This document shows, piece by piece, positions 1 to 6,532 of a DNA stretch of 20,808 nucleotides. Source of the stretch: Bacillota bacterium (lineage in GTDB: Bacteria > Bacillota > Dehalobacteriia > UBA4068); NCBI GenBank assembly GCA_009778255.1, contig WRKD01000210.1, positions 1 to 20,808 of the forward strand. Direction: 5' to 3'. The notes beneath the pieces are model-generated. The model was not told the DNA's origin and did not search any database. It saw nothing but the letters and a program-made list of their open reading frames with translations. The stretch's first letter is position 1, and every line of letters begins with the position of its first letter. The position numbers and the translations under genes were made by a program.

Positions 1-221
1 AAACACAAAGGTAAAGAACTGATTTCCTGAACCACCTCTACCAGCCAGCACAGACGTTCTGCTTCATCTTTTATAAATACGCCGCAGTTTAAATCCAAAT
101 AATGCGCTCCGGCGGCTTCCTGAGCTTGCGCTATTTCTTGCAAAGCTGTTTTATCTTCTGCTTCCAGCAAGGCGCGTATAATGGCGCGGCTGGAATTCAG
201 TAATTCTCCAACAATAAGCAT
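1..221 (-). CDS. Methyltetrahydrofolate:corrinoid methyltransferase, N-terminal part (runs off the window)
   Basis: Only the first 73 codons are present; the gene continues beyond position 1. Translated from the ATG at 219-221 it starts MLIVGELLNSSR and continues with AQEAAGAHYLDLNCG and LVEVVQEI. This is the opening of the pterin-binding TIM-barrel of methyltetrahydrofolate:corrinoid methyltransferases (AcsE/MtgA/MtrH-like), which move a methyl group between tetrahydrofolate and a corrinoid protein. The GEL(I)NSSR strand and the AGA-x-YLD-x-N-x-G strand are the visible signatures. A clear AGGAGGG ribosome binding site lies just upstream, with a promoter at 246-275. A corrinoid protein that could be its partner is encoded at 1131-1766 on the same strand but is separated from it by comB. 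The substrate side (methanol, glycine betaine, demethylation of aromatics, acetogenesis) cannot be told from this fragment. Confidence 0.8.
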   Translation of the reverse strand, partial: MLIVGELLNSSRAIIRALLEAEDKTALQEIAQAQEAAGAHYLDLNCGVFIKDEAERLCWLVEVVQEISSLPLC

Positions 222-245
222 ATAATTACCCTCCTTCTACAAATC

Positions 246-275
246 ATTATAACATAGGGCAGCTTTCAGCCGCAA
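246..275 (-). promoter_or_regulatory. Sigma-A-type promoter for the methyltransferase gene
   Basis: On the minus strand TTGCGG (270-275) is followed after 18 bp by a perfect TATAAT (246-251). About 17 bp further on comes an AGGAGGG ribosome binding site and the ATG at 221. The spacing and position fit a vegetative promoter giving a short leader. It supports independent transcription of the methyltransferase gene, not read-through from the rnhA/corrinoid cluster. Confidence 0.6.
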
Positions 276-399
276 CCAAAGTGTTCAGTATTCAAAAAAA
301 GCAAACGGTGCGCCCGGCGCCAAATCTTTATTGTTCTCTACTAGGGAATAAAAAAAATCTCAATACATATACTTTTTAGCATATTAAAGGAGAAGAAGC

Positions 400-1119
400 A
401 TGCACATAGATTGTTATTTTGCCCATCAGCACTGTAAAGAGGCTTATCTAGAAGGAAAAGACGCCCTAGTCATAGATGTATTGCGCGCAACCAGCAGTAT
501 GATCACGGCGCTAGACGCGGGCGCCCAAGCCATTTTTCCCGTAACTGAAGTAGCAGATGCACGGGAATATGCGCGAATTTGGCCAAAAACAGTACTCGCC
601 GGAGAACGAGAAGGCGAACGGCTGAGCGGTTTTCACTTGGGCAATAGCCCCTACGAATTTACACCGCAAAGCGTAGGCGGGCGCATTATTATTTCTTGCT
701 CTACAAATGGCACGGCAGCCATTGTCAAAGCTAGTGCAGCAAAGCGCATTTGGCTGGCTGCACTGATAAACGCCTCGGCGGCAGCGCAAAGGCTGCTAAA
801 CGAAAATGTGCAAGATTTAGTTATTATCTGCTCCGGAACTATGGGAGTACCTTCTTTAGATGATATTCTTACCGCCGGAGCAGTCTTGTATCATTTAGAT
901 AATTCTACCAAACTCAATATGAGCGACAGTGCCCGCATAGCCTTTGGCGCCTACAAATACTGTTTGCCTTTTGGCATGTCGCAAGCCCTTAAGCTTTCTT
1001 CACATGCACAAAAGCTGATACGCTTCGATCATATAAAAGATGTAGAATATTGCTCAAGAGAAAATATCAGCTCTACTGTACCCTGGCTTAATAAGCAAGA
1101 TGGGTATATATATGGTTAA
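400..1119 (+). CDS. comB: ComB-family 2-phosphosulfolactate phosphatase
   Basis: A 239-residue protein of normal length for the ComB family, Mg-dependent phosphatases that hydrolyse 2-phosphosulfolactate to sulfolactate (known from coenzyme M synthesis in methanogens; bacterial members often have no proven substrate). Visible family signatures in order are DVLRATSSM near residue 26, GERxGERLSGFHLGNSP around 68-83, and SCSTNGTAAI near 99-108, followed by a GTMGVPSLDD segment. The start is supported by AAAGGAGAAGAAGC immediately before the ATG. It is transcribed alone on the plus strand, divergent from the methyltransferase gene and convergent with the corrinoid gene, ending 11 bp before that gene's stop codon. 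No other sulfolactate or coenzyme M genes are visible, so the physiological substrate is uncertain. Confidence 0.88.
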   Translation: MHIDCYFAHQHCKEAYLEGKDALVIDVLRATSSMITALDAGAQAIFPVTEVADAREYARIWPKTVLAGEREGERLSGFHLGNSPYEFTPQSVGGRIIISCSTNGTAAIVKASAAKRIWLAALINASAAAQRLLNENVQDLVIICSGTMGVPSLDDILTAGAVLYHLDNSTKLNMSDSARIAFGAYKYCLPFGMSQALKLSSHAQKLIRFDHIKDVEYCSRENISSTVPWLNKQDGYIYG

Positions 1120-1130
1120 TGACAAATAGT

Positions 1131-1766
1131 TTATTCCGCCTCTTTCAGAAAACTCAAACAAAGATCCACAGCGCCTATCGCGTCCTCCGCATAACCATCG
1201 GCGGCAATCTCGGCGGCGTATCCATACGAAACCGGCGCACCGCCAATAATTATCTTAACTTTATCCCGGCAACCGGCTTCAGCAAAAGCCCGTATTGTGG
1301 CAGCCATCTGGGGCATAGTGGTGGTTAGCAAAGCGGAAAGGCCTACTATCTGTGGGTCGTGAATTGCCACCGCTTCAATAAAAGCTTGGGGCGGTACATC
1401 GGCGCCCAAATCTACCACCTTAAAACCGTTATTTTCCAAGAGTAAAGCCACCAGGTTTTTGCCTATATCATGCAAGTCGCCCTTAACCGTACCCAGCACC
1501 ACCGTACCTTTATGGCTTATTTCTCCGGCTAATAAAGGTTTTAAGCGCTCTATTACGAAAGATACCACCGAAGCTGCCATCATAACCTCCGGTACATATA
1601 TTTCACCATCCTTGAATAAGCGGCCCACCTGCGCCATAGCGGGGATCAATCCATAATCGATTATTTCTAATGGCGCCGCGCCATAAGATAGCAGTTTTTG
1701 CGCTAGTTCTGCGGCTTGCTCTTCCTCGCCTTCTATTACTGCCATAATAATTGATTTATAATCCAT
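1131..1766 (-). CDS. Corrinoid (cobalamin-binding) methyl-carrier protein, MtbC/MtaC-like
   Basis: 211 residues, the usual size of stand-alone methyl-carrying corrinoid proteins. An N-terminal four-helix cap (about residues 1-80, including YGLIPAMAQVGRLFKDGEIYVPEVMMAA) is followed by a Rossmann-type B12-binding domain. The DxHxxG motif is intact as D97-L-H99-D-I-G102 (GTVKGDLHDIGKN); H99 would be the lower axial ligand of cobalt. SALLTTTM and GGAPVS supply the other nucleotide-loop elements. Such proteins carry the methyl group between a substrate-specific methyltransferase and a methyltetrahydrofolate or coenzyme M methyltransferase. The start codon overlaps the 3' end of rnhA by 11 bp, so translation may be coupled. 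The likely partner is the partial methyltransferase at 1-221, on the same strand but beyond comB. No substrate-specific methyltransferase is present here. Confidence 0.88.
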   Translation of the reverse strand: MDYKSIIMAVIEGEEEQAAELAQKLLSYGAAPLEIIDYGLIPAMAQVGRLFKDGEIYVPEVMMAASVVSFVIERLKPLLAGEISHKGTVVLGTVKGDLHDIGKNLVALLLENNGFKVVDLGADVPPQAFIEAVAIHDPQIVGLSALLTTTMPQMAATIRAFAEAGCRDKVKIIIGGAPVSYGYAAEIAADGYAEDAIGAVDLCLSFLKEAE

Positions 1767-2217
1767 ACTCCGCCTCCTCTGTACGGGCTTTATTCAATGC
1801 GCTGCGGGCCAGCGCATCGCAACGCTCATTGAATTCATTACCGGCATGGCCTTTAACTTTAAGCCAATATATTTGATGATCATACGATACTTTAAGCAAC
1901 CTCAGCCATAAATCTTGATTCTCTACCGCTTGTTTTTTACTGTTGACCCAGCCATTGCGCTGCCAATTACGCAGCCAACCTAAATTAAACGCATTGATCA
2001 AATAGGCACTGTCGCTGAACAACTTAACCACGCAGGGTTCTTTTAAAGCTTCCAGCGCCTGTATGGCAGCCATAAGTTCCATACGCTGATTGGTAGTTTC
2101 TTTTTCCGCACCCTGTAATTCTTTATGATTCCTGCCATATATCAACACGCAGCCCCAGCCTCCCGGCCCGGGATTGTGTGAACAAGCTCCATCAGTATAT
2201 ATTTCGACGTTTTTCAT
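1756..2217 (-). CDS. rnhA: Ribonuclease HI
   Basis: Ribonuclease HI cleaves the RNA strand of RNA-DNA hybrids (primers, R-loops). From the ATG at 2217 the protein is 153 residues. The catalytic set is complete and falls almost at E. coli numbering: D9 (YTDGAC), E47 (RMELMAAI), D69 (SDSAYLI), H124 (KGHAGN) and D134 (ERCDALAR). The basic handle segment with WLRNWQRNGW is also present. I chose ATG 2217 over the in-frame GTG at 2229 because that GTG lies inside GTGGAGAATTTGATG, where GGAG is an ideally spaced ribosome binding site for 2217. The gene overlaps the corrinoid gene downstream by 11 bp and follows the acyltransferase gene by about 80 bp, so it may sit at the distal part of the same transcript. 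Confidence 0.93.
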   Translation of the reverse strand: MKNVEIYTDGACSHNPGPGGWGCVLIYGRNHKELQGAEKETTNQRMELMAAIQALEALKEPCVVKLFSDSAYLINAFNLGWLRNWQRNGWVNSKKQAVENQDLWLRLLKVSYDHQIYWLKVKGHAGNEFNERCDALARSALNKARTEEAEYGL

Positions 2218-2297
2218 CAAATTCTCCACATTTTTTATTAGCCGGTCTTAATATCCGCTTTTTATAGCCATATTTTTGTATAGCGGCTGTTTTCCAT

Positions 2298-3032
2298 TTA
2301 TTGAGATAATAAATAGCCTATTAGCATTATTATACCATAAAGTATAGGCTGATGCAGCAGGTAAATAATAAAAGCTCTCCGCCCCAAGCCGGGTAATAAT
2401 GGAGGGTTTATATTATACACCCAAGCAGGCAAAGTTTTCTCTTTAACCGGTCGGCCCAGCCAAGCCCCAAACAAGAAAACAAATATCCACGGCAGAAAAG
2501 GGAAATAATCTGCAGAGGCGAAGCCGGGATAAGTAAAACCGAATATCCATAAATAATGCGATTCTACCACAGCTAGTTTAAGAAGCAATGAGTAAGCCGG
2601 CACAAAAAATATATAAAGCACAGGCAGCCAAGTTTGGGGTAGTTTTTCCCAAAAACTATGGGTAAGGCCATAAAAGATCATTGCTAAACCTAAAAAATGC
2701 AGTATACCAAAAATAATTGGTATATGTATAAGAAAACTCACAGCGCTGACAATAACTGCTGCGGCTAGTACACGCAAACCACGCTTGATATTACTGCGGG
2801 AAAAGCGGCTGGAAACGCCGGCCAGCATAATAAAACAGCCGGCAAATAGAGGCTCCATCACCACAAAAAAAGGATTGTAAAAAAGCCAGGCAGGCGCATT
2901 TTGAAAAGTAACTAAATCATATAAAAAATGATGCCCCACCATTAAAAGCACGCATAGCCCACGTAAAGCGTCTATACTTTGTATGCGGGCAATAGCGGGG
3001 GCTTGTTTATTCTTAGATATGTTTTTATTCAC
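2298..3032 (-). CDS. DUF1624 / heparan-alpha-glucosaminide N-acetyltransferase-like membrane protein
   Basis: A polytopic membrane protein of about 244 residues. Near the N-terminus it has R-x-QSIDALRGLCVLLMVGHHFLYDL, the hallmark of the DUF1624 (HGSNAT catalytic-like) acyltransferase superfamily, which moves acyl groups across the membrane onto carbohydrate acceptors. About seven hydrophobic segments follow, with a FILHFLGLAM-like stretch and a C-terminal RRAFIIYLLHQPILYG segment in which the LLHQP histidine resembles other acyltransferase families. The start is uncertain: GTG at 3032 has GGGAG seven bases upstream and is preferred; the longer reading would begin at GTG 3050. The gene is 40 bp downstream of the MauE-like gene in a same-strand cluster headed by a secreted LPXTG-like protein, so an envelope-modification role is possible, but the acceptor is unknown. 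Confidence 0.75.
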   Translation of the reverse strand: MNKNISKNKQAPAIARIQSIDALRGLCVLLMVGHHFLYDLVTFQNAPAWLFYNPFFVVMEPLFAGCFIMLAGVSSRFSRSNIKRGLRVLAAAVIVSAVSFLIHIPIIFGILHFLGLAMIFYGLTHSFWEKLPQTWLPVLYIFFVPAYSLLLKLAVVESHYLWIFGFTYPGFASADYFPFLPWIFVFLFGAWLGRPVKEKTLPAWVYNINPPLLPGLGRRAFIIYLLHQPILYGIIMLIGYLLSQ

Positions 3033-3072
3033 ATTCAGGCTCCCAATCACTAACTTTTAATTCCTGCCGCAC

Positions 3073-3540
3073 TTAGCCCGCCCCGGTACGCCGCCAACGC
3101 GCTTTACCGCTTTTTACACTCCAATAAACCACTACAGATATTACCGCTATTATACTATTGCGTATAACCCCGGCTATGTTTAAAACCTCAGCTTCGCCAA
3201 AACCAAAACAACCGCAACCATAAGGCATCCATTTTTTGAGAAAAACGAGGGCGTTTATCACATAAAAGCCGCTCATTATCATCAATAAACCTGCCGCAAT
3301 ATCCGGCCTTTTTTCCTGTAGTAATAATAAACCTAACCCAAACTCTACCCATGGAATGGCAATAGCCAAACCAGTGGCTATAATATCCGGGAAAAAACTA
3401 TAATAAGCCAATAAAGTAGCTTTAAAAAGCCCTGTCTGATAAATCTTGGGAATAGCGGCAGCAAAATATATGCCTGCAAGCGTCAGCCGCAGTAAACAAA
3501 AAAACCATCGCCTCTCTTGCCGATAATAGTTCCACTCCAT
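3073..3540 (-). CDS. MauE/DoxX-like membrane protein with CGC motif
   Basis: An integral membrane protein of 155 residues with four predicted hydrophobic helices (about residues 11-31, 55-75, 80-100 and 120-142). It matches the methylamine-utilisation MauE / DoxX-like pattern: GIYFAAAIPKIY in helix 1, IPWVEFGLGLLLL in helix 2, and a C109-G-C111-FG motif in the loop before helix 4. MauE proteins partner a periplasmic thioredoxin-like MauD, supplying redox equivalents across the membrane. Here the gene directly follows a membrane-anchored thioredoxin-like gene, which supports such a pairing. ATG 3540 is preferred because GGAG sits six bases upstream of it; a GTG at 3555 would include that ribosome binding site within the coding region. 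No methylamine dehydrogenase genes are present, so the client must be something else. Confidence 0.75.
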   Translation of the reverse strand: MEWNYYRQERRWFFCLLRLTLAGIYFAAAIPKIYQTGLFKATLLAYYSFFPDIIATGLAIAIPWVEFGLGLLLLQEKRPDIAAGLLMIMSGFYVINALVFLKKWMPYGCGCFGFGEAEVLNIAGVIRNSIIAVISVVVYWSVKSGKARWRRTGAG

Positions 3541-3595
3541 ATACTTCTCCACCACACTATCAAAAAATATGGCTCATACAAGCAAAGTCTCTTTC

Positions 3596-4033
3596 TCATT
3601 TTAACCGGCTAAAAAATGCGCCATACTCATCAATTCCCGGCAGTGGGCCTTCTTGGCGGGCCTGTTCTTTTCCTAAGCTAAAATATATCAGTGTGGGAGT
3701 TTGCTCCACGCCATAAAGACCACGCACCGTAGCATTGGCATCGCGTTCGCATCTATAAATAGGCAAACCAGGCGGCCAATTAGCGCTATCCCGCGTTAGT
3801 CGCACAGCTTCTATTAAAATAGGTTCGGAAATAGCGCAATCTTCGCAAGAGCGGCCATAAAAGTAAACAATAAAGCTTTCATTTTGCGCTACTAAGCGTT
3901 GCAGGGTATTAACGCTTATTTCACCCGCAAATAGAGCATTGGCGGTCTTTTGCTCTTGTATATATACAAAAGCGCTGACCGCCATACCAAGCAAGCATAT
4001 TATTAACACAATCAGAACGGACTGTTTTCTCAC
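3596..4033 (-). CDS. Membrane-anchored thioredoxin-fold protein (CxxC)
   Basis: 145 residues. An uncleaved-looking N-terminal hydrophobic segment (about 5-24) places a thioredoxin-fold domain outside the membrane. FIVYFYGRSCEDC contains the redox pair C63-x-x-C66; the motif CEDC is not the classical CGPC of thioredoxin. The cis-proline is visible in VEQTPTLIYF (P113). A further cysteine occurs at position 95. It starts with GTG at 4033, and the GTGA overlap with the stop codon of the surface-protein gene gives a 4-bp overlap, so translation is probably coupled; GGAG lies seven bases upstream. The next gene is MauE-like, giving a MauD/MauE-like extracytoplasmic disulfide relay. The four extracellular cysteines of the overlapping surface protein are possible substrates, which is inference. 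Confidence 0.78.
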   Translation of the reverse strand: MRKQSVLIVLIICLLGMAVSAFVYIQEQKTANALFAGEISVNTLQRLVAQNESFIVYFYGRSCEDCAISEPILIEAVRLTRDSANWPPGLPIYRCERDANATVRGLYGVEQTPTLIYFSLGKEQARQEGPLPGIDEYGAFFSRLK

Positions 4034-6201
4034 AAACTTTCTCCATAATGCTTGCTTACTCTAGGGCGCCGTTTAGTTTTTCCCAGCAAAGCCATTCCTA
4101 AAAGCGATATTCCTAAAGTTGCAAAGCATAGCGGTATAGATGGTAGATTATCGCTGGTTTGAGGCAAATCGCTTAAAGGTATATCATTTTCTTCAATATC
4201 TGTGTCATTCGGTTCAGGAATCGCCGGATTATAGCTTTCAGTAGGAGTATCAGCTAAAGGCACATTATCTTCTGGTATATTCTGCGAACTTGAGTTAGTA
4301 TCACGGTTGCGCTCACGATTATTACCCCCACCGCCGCCACCGTTATTATTTCCATTGCCGCCACCATTATTATTTCCATTATCACCACTGCCGTTACCCT
4401 CTCCGCTACCGCCGCCATTACGGAAATTAGTAACCGTTATTTCACTGTTAGTTTCTGCAAGCACATCTACTATTCCTTCTTCAGATGAATATTCTATAGT
4501 ATAATAGGTCATGTCTGAACCATCTGCGTTAACTTCCGTCACCTTATAGTTGCCAACAGGTAATTCAATAAAAATTTCACCGCTATTGCCGGCTTCACTA
4601 CTGGTAAGCACCGATACTAAATCCATATTTAAATCAAGCCAATTTTCCTCGATCAGTTGCGCAAGTTTAAAATAAAAGCTGCCATTAATAAAACCATCGC
4701 CTCTACCTTCCTTAATGATAGTAAGGCCTTGTTTAGTAGAAGATTCACCGGCAACTACATTATAAAAAACAATTTGTGTAATGCTGTGTTTTTTGTCAAT
4801 AAGCAAGCCTTCTGTATAAAAACAGCTTTCCAGTCGGCCTTCGCTAACAAAAACCCTATAAACGCTATCTTCATCCAATAGTTCTTTAACAGCGTATTTG
4901 CCTTGGGGAAGCTCATCGATAATAAGCTTATTATCACTTAAGCTTTCGGCATATAAAGTATATACTCCGGTGTTAAAATCTTCTGTATATAAAAACCATT
5001 CGCCTGCTCCCGCATCAGCTGTTTCGTCCCAATAATAAAGTTCGAAATAGAAGTTTTCTGAAAATTTTTCGCCGTTATCAAGAATAATGCCTTCAATATT
5101 CTTATAAATAATCAATTCTCCAATATCGTCATCGGTATCTGTATCATTATCATTATCATTATCATTATCATTATCATTATCATTATCATTATCATTATCA
5201 TTATCATTATCATTATCATTATCATTATCGGTATCATTATCATTATCGGTATCATTATCGGTATCATTATCGGTATCATTATCGGTATCATTATCGGTAT
5301 CATTATCGGTATCATTATCGGTATCATTATCGGTATCGGTGTCATTGTCGGTGTCATTATCGGTGTCGTCATCAGTATCCAAGTCAAGTTTTCCCTTATG
5401 ATAGCCACTGATGTTAAATTGAATATTACCGCTTTCATTGGTTATCACATAGCATTCACTTTCATTGTTATTACCTTTATCAATATAATCCAAAACCCAA
5501 TCGGCAGGTGCAACAATTATCCAACCCGGGTTATTGCCGCCAGCATTGGTAGATAAACCCATAGTGGGCGCCCACATAAACTCTTGCCCATTCGTGAATT
5601 GCAAATGCATAGCAGTTATTGAGCCCGAAGTATTTCCGGTATAAACCAAATGCCACACATTAGGGTCGCCGGCTTGCTCCGCATTTCCCAGGTAAAAGAT
5701 ATTATTCCAGGTACTATAAGTATCTTTATTACTTGAGGGGTTCCCTTTCAGGTAAATGGGTTGATCTGCGGCTATGCTCAAGGCTTTTACGCTCATTAAC
5801 CCGCTGGCGAAAATACTATCTAAATCAATGTTTATATATTTTTCAGTTATGCTATCCTCTTCATCAACAATAAATGGCGCTTGGCTTCCGCCTAAACAAT
5901 CTAAATCGTTTTCTATCACATTATCACTTATGGCATCCTCTTCTTCTTCGCCGATACTTTCTTCCACTTCTTCATCGTTACTTACTTCTTCTTCTCCCCT
6001 AATAACTTCCTCGGCTTGATTACCGGTACTGTCCATTTCCTCGTCATTTTCATTTTGGTTTTCCGGTGAAATACTGTCATTTTGCCCTTCCGTACAAGAA
6101 AATTCCGCATAGGCTGTTATTGGCAAACCATTGGTCGATATAATCAACAATAATGCCAAGAAAGGAATTAACAGTAAATTTAGTTTCCTGCTGTTCTTCA
6201 T
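4030..6201 (-). CDS. LPXTG-like cell-wall-anchored surface protein with prealbumin-like domains and Asp/Asn repeat stalk
   Basis: 723 residues. A signal peptide of about 32 residues (hydrophobic LLLIPFLALLLIIS, likely cleaved at AYA/EF) is followed by a very acidic segment (about 37-100), then a globular region (about 140-270) with no family I recognise. Next is a Thr/Asn-Asp dipeptide stalk (about 274-357). Two prealbumin/SpaA-type domains follow (about 358-485 and 488-592; note GELIIYKNIEG, ELPQGKYAVKELL, GLTIIKEG and ELPVGNYKVTEV), then a Gly/Asn-rich spacer. The C-terminus is a sorting signal: LPQTSD, a hydrophobic helix and a KTKRRPR tail, so a sortase should attach it to the wall; no sortase is in the window. 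Mature cysteines are few (about 36, 102, 250, 458). AAAGGAGAG precedes the ATG. It heads a tight minus-strand cluster with the thioredoxin-like and MauE-like genes. A ligand or adhesion role is likely but unproven. Confidence 0.85.
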   Translation of the reverse strand: MKNSRKLNLLLIPFLALLLIISTNGLPITAYAEFSCTEGQNDSISPENQNENDEEMDSTGNQAEEVIRGEEEVSNDEEVEESIGEEEEDAISDNVIENDLDCLGGSQAPFIVDEEDSITEKYINIDLDSIFASGLMSVKALSIAADQPIYLKGNPSSNKDTYSTWNNIFYLGNAEQAGDPNVWHLVYTGNTSGSITAMHLQFTNGQEFMWAPTMGLSTNAGGNNPGWIIVAPADWVLDYIDKGNNNESECYVITNESGNIQFNISGYHKGKLDLDTDDDTDNDTDNDTDTDNDTDNDTDNDTDNDTDNDTDNDTDNDTDNDNDTDNDNDNDNDNDNDNDNDNDNDNDNDNDNDTDTDDDIGELIIYKNIEGIILDNGEKFSENFYFELYYWDETADAGAGEWFLYTEDFNTGVYTLYAESLSDNKLIIDELPQGKYAVKELLDEDSVYRVFVSEGRLESCFYTEGLLIDKKHSITQIVFYNVVAGESSTKQGLTIIKEGRGDGFINGSFYFKLAQLIEENWLDLNMDLVSVLTSSEAGNSGEIFIELPVGNYKVTEVNADGSDMTYYTIEYSSEEGIVDVLAETNSEITVTNFRNGGGSGEGNGSGDNGNNNGGGNGNNNGGGGGGNNRERNRDTNSSSQNIPEDNVPLADTPTESYNPAIPEPNDTDIEENDIPLSDLPQTSDNLPSIPLCFATLGISLLGMALLGKTKRRPRVSKHYGESL
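5127..5382 (-). repeat. In-frame hexamer/dodecamer array encoding (Asp-Asn/Asp-Thr)n
   Basis: On the plus strand the run 5145-5228 is 14 uninterrupted copies of CATTAT. It is followed to about 5340 by alternating CGGTAT and CATTAT hexamers, so the repeat unit becomes 12 bp, and then by degenerate copies. On the coding strand these read GATAAT (Asp-Asn) and GATACC (Asp-Thr). All units are multiples of three, so gain or loss of copies changes stalk length without shifting the frame. Confidence 0.95.
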
Positions 6202-6484
6202 GAAAATCTCTCCTTTAAATTGTTTAATAATTATGTTCCCGAAGTTGCCTTCTAAATAATAAATTCGCTACAGAACTATCTGTTTTTGGGGTAAAATTAA
6301 TTTTATACTAAACTTTAAACAACCAACGCGGGCGAAAGCCCATAACCAAAGTTGTTGTGAGTTGTGAGTTGTGAGTTGTGAGTTAAGAGCTGTGAGTTAT
6401 GACCTCTCGTACTTTTGCTTACGGCGAAACCACTTGCCCGCACATAGCTATTGCCGGCGGCGATACATCGCGGCCTTAGTTCAG
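6202..6484. other. Intergenic region upstream of the surface-protein gene
   Basis: About 280 bp without a supportable gene. It holds the surface protein's ribosome binding site next to 6201, an A+T-rich segment likely to contain its promoter (a TATAAA on the minus strand near 6303, with no convincing -35), and a GGGC-GAAA-GCCC hairpin (6330-6341) flanked by AACAAC (6318-6323) and GTTGTT (6351-6356). The heptamer array is listed separately. A 68-residue plus-strand reading at 6371-6577 runs through the heptamers and the terminator and is not a credible gene. Confidence 0.5.
6357..6405. repeat. Degenerate heptamer tandem repeat (GTGAGTT)
   Basis: Seven consecutive heptamers: GTGAGTT four times exactly (6357-6384), then AAGAGCT, GTGAGTT and ATGACCT. 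The array is noncoding and lies between the convergently arranged tail of the HD-like gene's terminator and the surface-protein promoter region. It is too short and has no spacers, so it is not a CRISPR array. Confidence 0.85.
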
Positions 6485-6519
6485 AAAAAAAAAACAGCCA
6501 GCAGACCGGTGCTGGCTGT
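6485..6519 (-). terminator. Rho-independent terminator of the HD-like gene
   Basis: Arms ACAGCCAGCA (6494-6503) and TGCTGGCTGT (6510-6519) form a perfect 10-bp stem with a six-base loop. On the minus strand the stem is followed by ten T residues (6484-6493). It lies 14 bp past the stop codon at 6533, which marks the end of the peptidase-rlmH-HD transcript. Confidence 0.92.
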
Positions 6520-6532
6520 AATAGAAATGCCC

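Noticed and set aside
511..789. 92-residue minus-strand ORF inside comB
   Set aside because: Shadow of the well-supported comB reading; no ribosome binding site or recognisable family.
5112..5438. 108-residue minus-strand ORF of repeating Ile-Met-Pro
   Set aside because: It is the shifted-frame shadow of the Asp-Asn/Asp-Thr repeat of the real surface protein gene.
6357..6405. CRISPR array
   Set aside because: The heptamers are contiguous with no spacers and are far too short for CRISPR repeats.
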